64,000 bases of DNA from Inia geoffrensis (lineage: Eukaryota > Chordata > Mammalia > Artiodactyla > Iniidae), in NCBI GenBank assembly GCA_036417435.1, contig CM070915.1, positions 79,857,799 through 79,921,798 of the forward strand, written 5' to 3'. A program made the position numbers and the translations under genes. The notes under the pieces are model-generated. The model was given only the letters and a program-made list of their open reading frames with translations. It was not told the DNA's origin and searched no databases. Below are positions 56,961 through 64,000 of this stretch, one piece after another (the first letter of the stretch is position 1; each line of letters begins with the position of its first letter).

Positions 56961-59284
56961 CTCCCAGGGCTGCAGGGGAACGCCGTGCCCTGCGGGCCAA
57001 GGAGGTGTGTCCCCGTGCCGTGCGATGGCATCTTCAACCTCGTCATTAGTTAGAAAGAGCGTTGTTCAGCCTGTCTCTGGACAAGCCGCACATGACATTT
57101 AAAAGGGTCGCGCGCTTCCAGGGAGAGTCTGCACCAAAGACAACGCTACGAGGTGATGGGAACCCAGGGCTGCAGACCCGGAGACCAGCCCCTCTGAGCA
57201 TTTCCAGGCACCGAGAAGGAAGGCTAACAGCACCCTCCCCTCCCCTCCCCGATCCTGGGCCCTTCGGTTCCCGGGAGGGTCCCAACTCCACACTCAGCGC
57301 TAACCGCACAGCCCCCAGACCAGCATTTGCTGCCAGCCATGCCCTCGCCTACCAGGACAGCCTCCACACGGGTCCCAAGGACCATGCTGGCCTTGCAGGG
57401 TTAGCAAGGAGGTCAAGGCAGGAAGGACCACCCACCCACAGGCCACATCGGTCCTGACCCCCCAGCCCTGGTGGACTGTGGCCCCCCCTAGGCCGAGACA
57501 CTCGCCAAGCACCGGCAGACCCCACCCCGACGATGGGGAGGGTCCAGTGTTCACAGGACGCTTGTGCAAGCTGGGCTTTCCCACATCTCTTTCATGTCCA
57601 AGCGACCCCGTGGGGTCGTCACCGTCAGCCCCGTTTACAAAGGAGACCCGCCGTGGCAGAGACCAGATTGAAAGCAGCTAAAGTCCAAACCCAAACTCTC
57701 CCCAGAATGCTGCACTGTTTCCTGCCAGCCCCCGGCAGCCAGGGCCTCGCTCTGAGTTGGGGGGATTAGGGCCAGTACCCACAGTGCTGGGGCACCCCGG
57801 CTTCCCCAGCAGGTCGCCTGTGGCACCCACCCGGCCCGCCCACTGTCCAGCACCTCTGCAGGACACCCACCCGGCCTGCCCAGCCCTCCGGTCCTGCAGG
57901 GGCCTCCCTGAGGCTAGGCTGGCGCTCTGCCCCATCATCGCTAACCCCTCCTGCGCTCGCGAGGGGACGAAGGCTGGGACGGAAGCAGGATGGGCCCAGC
58001 ATCCCCGGGACACGAAGGGCACAGGGACGACAGGGGCACCTGGGCTGCCCCGTGAGCACAAACACCTTGTGCCCTGTTCAGCTCGTCCCCCACTGCCTCT
58101 GTGGCGTCAGCCTCCCAGGCCCTCCCATGATGTGCTGCTGTCACCAGTGTCAGAGGACGGCCCCCCCGCACCGATGTCCCGGGCGTGGCCTTGTGGACAT
58201 TCATGCGTTCCTGCGAGTGGGGCTTCGGCCTCGGGCAGCCTGGGCCCGTGCGGGGCTGCGTCACACGACCAAAATCAGCCTTCTTGTCACCAACACTTTC
58301 TGTCCACCGACCTCTATATTGTTTGGTAACAAAAACGCAGAAACCAAGAACTGAGAGGGAAATTCTAAAGGACTGTATTTATAGACGAACTTTCCTCTGC
58401 ACAAGTCATCTGTGTGCTGGGGGATTGGCTCTCCCCTTGGGCTTGAAATATGTGAAATGAAACAGGAAATTCTAGTGGCAGAGCTCCCATGATGTGACTT
58501 CAGGAAACTTCTTTTGTTCTCTCTAACTCACAGCCCCATTTATCATAGGATCATAGGAATGCGGTTTGCTACCTGCACTTCAGGAGGCTTGAGATGGTCA
58601 GCTGGAATGAGGTTGCATCGCACAGAAAAACTTTTCGAAGATACAATATTGTTTTCTTTTCCTTTGGTTCAACGTGGTACTTCTGAGCACTTTGAAATCG
58701 TGGTAAATGAGACAGCTCATTGAATCACCGGGAGTGATGCCTTACTCGCCACCCTTCGGTGGAGAGAAGTCATATTTTTTAAAGTGCAGTAGAGGACATG
58801 CTTGCTTACAACCAGCTCCACGGAGAATCCAATCCCTTCGTTGTAGACTGAGAACATATCTGTTGAACTGGAGGCCTAGAATTATATTAAAACATACTTC
58901 ATTTTCAAGGACCACGAAATGAAAATATTGAATGTGGAAGAAATTGTTTCATGAGCTGTGAACAGAGGCTGGGCCCAGCGTGGCCTCGGCCATCCGACAG
59001 GGCCTCGGCCCGTAACTGGAGTTCCCCAGATTCCTCCGATCTCTGCAGAGAAGAGGACTGGTGTCTGGCCAAGATAAACACAGGATAAAGCAGGCTCGGC
59101 TCTCTCATTAACTGGGCTGTTTTCCTTCAATGGGGCTTGAGAACAGAGCTCTGCGCTAGAATTTCCTGTTTCGCCTTCCTTTCATCTGGGAGTCTCCTCG
59201 GTGTGTCTCCCATTTACATCGCGACGCTCCTCCGTGAAGCCTGGGCTCTACACCCTCCCAAGGCCGAGGAGCTAGAGGGTGAGG
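56961..59284. other. Unique noncoding DNA
   Basis: No gene or nameable repeat. The part from 58280 to 59100 is less GC-rich and repeat-free. Confidence 0.4.
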
Positions 59285-59720
59285 GTTGTTCTCATTGGCG
59301 TGTAGTTGACGTACAGTGTTATGTAAGTTACCGCTGTACAAGACAGTGATTCACAGCTTTTATTTTACTCCATGTACAGTTATTATAAAATACTGGCTGT
59401 ATTCCCCATATTGTTGTGCAGTGTGTCCTTGGAGCTTGTTTATTTCGTACATAGTGCTTGCACCTCTTAACTGCCCTAGCCCCATATTGCTCATCGCCAC
59501 CTCCCCGCTGGGACCCACTAGCTTATTCTCTAAGGAGAATAAATGTCTGGGAGTCTACTTCTGTTTTGTCACGTTCGCCAGTTTGCTGTGTGTTTTAGGT
59601 TCCACGTATACGTGAGATCACAGGGCGCTAGTCTTTCTGTCTGACTTACTTCTCTGAGCGCGATGCCCGCCGGGTCCATCCAGGTGGCTGCAGGAGCGTG
59701 AATTATTTCTTCTCCCAGCA
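59285..59720 (-). mobile_element. LINE-1 3' region (minus strand)
   Basis: 'gtgtagttgacgtacagtgt' (59300-59319), 'gctgtacaagacagtgattc' (59333-59352), 'gttattataaaatactggct' (59379-59398), 'cttgtttatttcgtacatag' (59434-59453), 'gtctgacttacttctctgag' (59639-59658) and 'gggtccatccaggtggctgc' (59671-59690) reproduce, in order, the reverse complement of a LINE-1 ORF2 end and 3' UTR that is abundant in artiodactyls and cetaceans. It is 5'-truncated and noncoding. Confidence 0.75.
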
Positions 59721-60685
59721 GACGACACAGCCCCTGCCCTCTGTCTTCTAGGAAACCCATCATGACATGTGCATGTCGGGCAAGGATGGCTCTGGACCTT
59801 ACATTCCCGGGTCAGGGGGAAGGCACATTTTAAGCTGTAGACAAAGTAAAACTTTTCCTTTGTGAATTGCCAAATTTTCCTTTAAAAAATTGGTTGGGTT
59901 GTTGAACAGGTGGGGAGGAGACCCAGGGGCACCTGCCATCGCGTCCGTGTTCGTTTCCACCTCCTCCACCAGCAGACTCTCAGGCTTACTCAGCTGCTGC
60001 CGCGTCTCCCCCAGCCACACTGAAAGGTCCCATTGCCCTCTGGCCAAGGGGACTTAAAATGCGCTCGCCTGCGGACGACCCCGGGAAGAAAGACAGTGAA
60101 AGAGGAGAAAGGGACTGAACGATTTTCTCCTGGGAGTGAAGGACACCAGCCTTTCGCTTTTCTCCTTCCGGGAGCTCCTGCTTCTAGGTCCAGGTGATTA
60201 GGGCAGGTTTGTTTTTTCCCAGGCAGAGGGATCGATGGAGTCTTTGAGCCACACGAATGACCACGTTCCGCCAGATTCCCCGATGAGTCAGGGAACCCAC
60301 CTGGTCTCCTGAAGCCAGGACGCCCCTGGGGACAGACGCCTGGAACCAGGTCCCTCTGAGCAGCCTCGGGGCCTTGTGAGCATTGCCCACACCTCAGCCC
60401 AAATGGCTTTCGTCTTCACCTCGAACTTCCCTCATCTCTACTGCAGATCTAGCAGCTCCTGGAGGCACACGTGGGGTGACAAAGTGAGGCCCCTGCTCAC
60501 GTGCACAGTCAGCACTCACTGCCAGCAAGGACCTCAGGGCTACCCCCAGGGGGTCGGTGCTTAACAGGGATGCCCGCTTTGTTTTCTAGGAAATCGTGAG
60601 GGATCTAAGCGTCACCTTGTTTCTTAGTTACGTGATGGATACAGAAGCACGGTGGGAGCAGGAAGGATTCAGCTGTTCTGAATGT
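59721..60685. other. Unique noncoding DNA
   Basis: No gene or repeat recognised. Confidence 0.4.
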
Positions 60686-60689
60686 GGAA

Positions 60690-60790
60690 ATTTCCTCCCT
60701 CCCTCCGTCTCTCCTTTCTTCCTTCCTTTGTCTCTCTCTTTCTTCCTTCCTTCCTCCTCTCTCTCTCTGTCTCTCTCTCTCTCTCTCAAA
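60690..60790 (+). repeat. CT/CCTT microsatellite
   Basis: About 100 bases of nearly pure pyrimidine made of CTCC, CCTT and TCTC words, ending in a clean (CT)n at 60756-60787. The opposite frames are Arg/Glu-rich artefacts. Confidence 0.9.
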
Positions 60791-61959
60791 GATGTTTCCA
60801 CATCTGCATGATACAAAGCAAAAAGGACATGAGCTGAGTGACTCAGAGATTCTTCTGGTGAAGAGAGCCAGAGTGAGTGACACAACCCAGGAGGGCGCCA
60901 GGGAGCAGCTGCTTTGCTTTGCAAGTCATTCAAGACAGAGAGGATAAATTCTGGAGATATTACGTGTAAACATTAAAAGAAAAAGATTGTGTATCTCCTT
61001 TCTGTAAAAAAAGAAGTCAGCAGATGTCCAGGCTGGAGGCCAGCAGGGGCTAAGGAAGCATGTGGGAGCAGAGCTTGTCTTTGCAGACGCAGCCTGTGTA
61101 CCGTCCCCATGAAGGGCTCTGTGAAAGCCAAGGCCCCTCCCAGGCCCCCAAGCCCTCTGGTCGTGTCCTGCTGACTTGCTGTGTGTCTGCACACCAGCAG
61201 GTGCCTCAGACACGGGGGTGGTCAGAGGGCAGAGGCGGGGGTGAGGGACCGTCACGGGCTCGGAGAGACACAGGGAAGTCACAGTGACGAAACGTTCCGC
61301 ATTTTTCATTCTGGGCATCAACCCTTACTTGTGTGTCCCTGAGATGTCTCCCTGCAGGAGACGGTTCAGGAACTTGGTCCCGAGTGTAGGGCCTACACGA
61401 GGGAGTGTCCTGCCCCCCTTTGGTTTGCAGCTCCGTGTCCCTCATCTTTACTTTGTTCCCCAGAATACACCACTGGATCCATGTTCTGTGGCACTTTTTC
61501 TCCCTGAGAACCTCCCAGCCTCTGTGCCCCAGCTGACTCAGATCCTCACGGGCCGGGGGCAAGGTGAGGGGATCGGGGGCCCCCAAACAGGGGCCAAAAT
61601 GAACTGCAAGCCCGCCCAGCCCCACACCGCAGCCTGGCCTCTGGGAGTTCCACAAGGCCTCGTGGCAGGGCCTTTGTGGTCTGGGGTCCACACGTCCAAG
61701 AACCTGAGGGCTCAAGAAGCACGAGGCTGCTCCGAGGGACGAGCTTTCCATGGAGACCACGCAGGTGGCAGGAGAGAGGAGCTCCGCGTCGGGAGCGTCT
61801 TGCGACACACGAGAAGGTATTTATCACAGCAGGTCAGCAGACCTGAAGTGATAGAACAATCTTCTCAAGTAAATTATAGAATAAATAGTTTAAAATTTTA
61901 AAAATAGTTTTAAAATTTCAAAGAAAGAATAGAATCCACAGAGAAATAACAAGATACTT
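60791..61959. other. Unique noncoding DNA
   Basis: No gene is assigned. The ~200-codon frames on both strands over 61206-61901 overlap each other and have no domain features. Confidence 0.4.
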
Positions 61960-62090
61960 TAAAAGAAGAATAGGTAGATTTAAAAGAATAGAACTCTTGG
62001 GGGGAGAAAAAACAGTCATTAAAATGTAAAATTCGTGGTTAAACCACGTTAGAGGTAGGTGAAGAAAGAATCGGTGAGCTAGAACGCGTG
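61960..62090 (+). mobile_element. LINE-1 ORF1 fragment, 5' piece
   Basis: An A-rich segment with 'aggtgaagaaagaatcggtg' (62057-62076) and 'agctagaacg' (62077-62086) resembles the ORF1 coiled-coil/linker part ('gaagagagaattagtgaactggaa'). A companion piece of ORF1 lies at 62640-63030, so this is probably one element split by another repeat. Confidence 0.5.
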
Positions 62091-62179
62091 TCCGAGGACA
62101 TCACCCGGGGCCGAGAGGCGGAAGGAGACGGTCATGAAAAGCAGCGTCGTCAGCCCCGAGTTGGAGTCCAGACCCTGAC

Positions 62180-62480
62180 GCGCCTGGGAGGGTTTGCCTG
62201 TTGCAGACACAGTTCCCATTCTGCTGTCCTTACTCACAGAGTCCTCATTTGTTGGGATCACAACGTGCCCAGCTGGAAATGCCCTCCGGCCTCCCTCAGC
62301 GAAGTGGTGACACAGGGGCCAGCTCTGTCCAATGAGGCAAAGGCAGGGCTGCCAGCCGAAGGTCCCAGGATTCTCCTCCCAGCTCCTCCCATGTGGCTGT
62401 GGACACAGCCCGGAGCTGGCGTCTCCAAACACATGAAGGATGAAGTAGCAAGTGAAACGGGATGGGCCTGCCCTCTCCCA
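62180..62480. mobile_element. Old interspersed repeat between LINE-1 pieces, family uncertain
   Basis: The pattern 'ccagctctgtccaatgaggc' (62319-62338) with a following 'ggcagggctgccagcc' (62342-62357) and 'cccatgtggctgtg' (62388-62401) resembles a common mammalian repeat that reads 'ccagttctggccaatgagat'. I cannot name the family reliably. Confidence 0.4.
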
Positions 62481-62639
62481 GACACTCCGTCACACGAGAA
62501 AGAATGACTGCCTCTCCTTCATTCGGGCTGCAGTCGGGGTGTGTTTCATCTGATGCATCTGGATGCCATCTCTCCGCTGATAAAACGAGATCAGAGGAGG
62601 CTGGGGGGAAGGCATGGAGAGTGGAGGTAAGACAGCATT

Positions 62640-63030
62640 TTACAGAGAAGGTCTCCGAGAGCTTTCAACTCCAAAGGAAAACAGGGGGAAGAATCTCACC
62701 ACATCCACCCAGAAAGGTGGACAAGAAGTCCGCGCTGCGCCACGTTCAAAAGACGGAGGAGAGGAAGAAATCGTCCAAAGTAGCCACGGAGGAGAGATGC
62801 TGCAATAGGAGCACATGCCTCAGAAGAAAGACACCAGAAGTGGGCAGAGTCACATCTTCAAGGCGTTGTGAGAAAACGATCGGCCCGAATTCTACGCGTA
62901 GCTAAACTCTTACGCAAGAGTGAGAGCAAGATACAGGCGTTTTCAGATGAAGCCACAGGCCTTCGCTGAAATAACTGCCACAGGACTGACATTCAAAAGA
63001 TGGGAAACGAGGCCAGCAAAATGCAGGCAG
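62640..63030 (+). mobile_element. LINE-1 ORF1 3' fragment
   Basis: 'cgttgtgagaaaacgatcgg' (62863-62882), 'cccgaattctacgcgtagct' (62883-62902), 'aaactcttacgcaagagtga' (62903-62922) and 'caggcgttttcagatgaagc' (62934-62953) follow the C-terminal ORF1 order. In the consensus this is 'gaaaataactgtcaacctag', 'aattctatacccagc', 'aagagtgagggtgaaa' and 'acattttcagac'. Several frameshifts make it a relic. Confidence 0.65.
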
Positions 63031-63705
63031 CATCCCTGACCGAGACGCTGAGAGCCATGAGTAAATATAAATAACGGTTAACTCCAAAGCATAGAGGAAA
63101 ACATGCGCGGAAACCCGACCAAGCTGGCGGCTAAAGCAGCTGCCCTCTGCCGGGTTCTTTCCGGCTCATGCTGGACTCGGTCACTCTACGCACAGACGTC
63201 CTGTCTGTCTCCAGTTATTATTCTAGGAAGTGGATCACAAAGTCAAAATACCAACCGCAGGGGATGTCAGGCCCTAACGGGGCTTCCTCCATGACTTCTG
63301 GGCTAGAAATCTTTGACAACCAATGTGATTTCAGTTTACAGATTCAGTCCAGGGAGAAATAATTGTAATTGACACCGTATAGAAGTTGGATCAAACATAC
63401 CCTGAAAAAATAAAACCTGTGGTACCTCTGACCTTCAGAGACCACCCGTCTTTGAACTGTCCCTCCCTCCATCTTATGAAACGTCCCCACGTATCCTCAC
63501 CCAAGTACATGAGAACAACCCAGAATCAGAGGCTCACCCACCGAGCCCCCGGCCCTGGTGCCGGGCCCTGCTAGGCACCGTCTGCCGTGGCATGGGATGG
63601 GATGGAGACTCGCTTCACTGCGTTGTTTAAAATAAATAAAGTCATTTATCCAAAACCATATAATATTCAAAATCCCTACCTTGCTTCTCAAAACGTGTTC
63701 TTTTT
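63031..63705. other. Unique noncoding DNA
   Basis: No gene or nameable repeat. Confidence 0.4.
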
Positions 63706-63747
63706 CTCCCTCCCTCCCTCCCTCCCTCCCTCCCTCCCTCCCTCCCT
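63706..63747 (+). repeat. (CTCC)n microsatellite
   Basis: About ten uninterrupted CTCC units flanked by T-runs on both sides. The uninterrupted state suggests length variation among individuals. Confidence 0.95.
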
Positions 63748-64000
63748 TTTTCTCCCATTGCACTTTACAACACGCGGTCACCATCTCACTCTTTCACAGT
63801 TACTTTCCTTTGGTCTGAGCGTTGCCGAAAGCGACAGTAAGAGTCCTGCGGATTTTTCTGACACTTGTCAAATGCCGCCTCACCTAAAATCCAGGCCAAC
63901 TCCAGCCACTCTGTGGGAGAGGTGATGTCATTGTGTTCCTAAATCCAGCCCCTAGTCCCCAGATTAGAGTTTGAATCCTTTGAAATATGCTGGGGCCTGC
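63748..64000. other. Unique noncoding DNA to window end
   Basis: No gene or repeat recognised. The window ends in unassigned sequence. Confidence 0.4.

Noticed and set aside
57757..58329. 190-codon plus-strand open frame
   Set aside because: Pro/Ala/Ser-rich with several overlapping frames on both strands; no domain, signal peptide or initiation context that I can defend.
60880..60905. Possible CTCF site (CAGGAGGGCGCCAGGGAG)
   Set aside because: It misses a position of the core consensus and lacks the upstream module. Too weak to report without matrix scoring.
1..64000. A novel multi-gene defence, metabolic or mobile system
   Set aside because: The window is vertebrate noncoding DNA. I find no gene cluster or intact mobile element that could encode such a system.

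Overview
This window is mammalian nuclear DNA, most likely from a cetacean, and I find no intact protein-coding gene in it. The organism call rests on two tRNA-derived SINEs (about 18774-19003 and 40262-40605). Both have the A-box-like TGGCGCAGTGG head and the Cetartiodactyla CHR body. The first is the GC-rich subfamily that I associate with whales and dolphins. Old mammalian repeats (L1M-type LINE-1, L2, MIR) fill much of the rest. Open frames are short, shifted and overlapping on both strands. None shows a recognisable domain except the decayed LINE-1 remnants. I therefore read the window as intergenic or deep-intronic sequence in a GC-rich, CpG-retaining domain. All repeat calls come from recognising consensus-like stretches by eye, so their edges are approximate.

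Layout. 1-2080: unique sequence, then an internally deleted LINE-1. 2080-14080: mostly unique GC-rich DNA with an AT-rich island and MIR/L2 scraps. 14085-14335: a CA-rich alternating purine-pyrimidine tract, followed by a CpG-island-like block (14690-15310). 18774-19003: a young-looking cetacean SINE with a target-site duplication and long poly-A. 19890-20075: the probable 3' part of an endogenous retroviral LTR. 22985-23500: a LINE-1 3' end. 24595-24800: a CpG-rich block. 25780-27650: MIR, L2 and another old repeat. 27650-33280: unique DNA including a regulatory-looking block (31460-32340). 33285-33372: a purine minisatellite. 37775-38960: two MIRs around another CpG-rich block.

The largest element is a nearly full-length but dead LINE-1 at about 39990-45773. 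A SINE sits in its ORF1 part and a (GAAA)n microsatellite has expanded inside its ORF2 part. Next comes a repeat-poor stretch with the strongest CpG island of the window (47885-48135), the best promoter candidate. The last third holds a G-rich minisatellite (50400-50795), a CA-rich minisatellite with ~64-base units (53410-53812), an L2 fragment, a minus-strand LINE-1 3' end (59285-59720), a CT microsatellite, LINE-1 ORF1 pieces split by another old repeat (61960-63030), and a (CTCC)n tract.

No novel gene system, operon, CRISPR array or intact mobile element is visible. The points worth following up are regulatory candidates (CpG islands, an ETS/RUNX composite motif), unstable tandem repeats, and the histories of the nested transposons.
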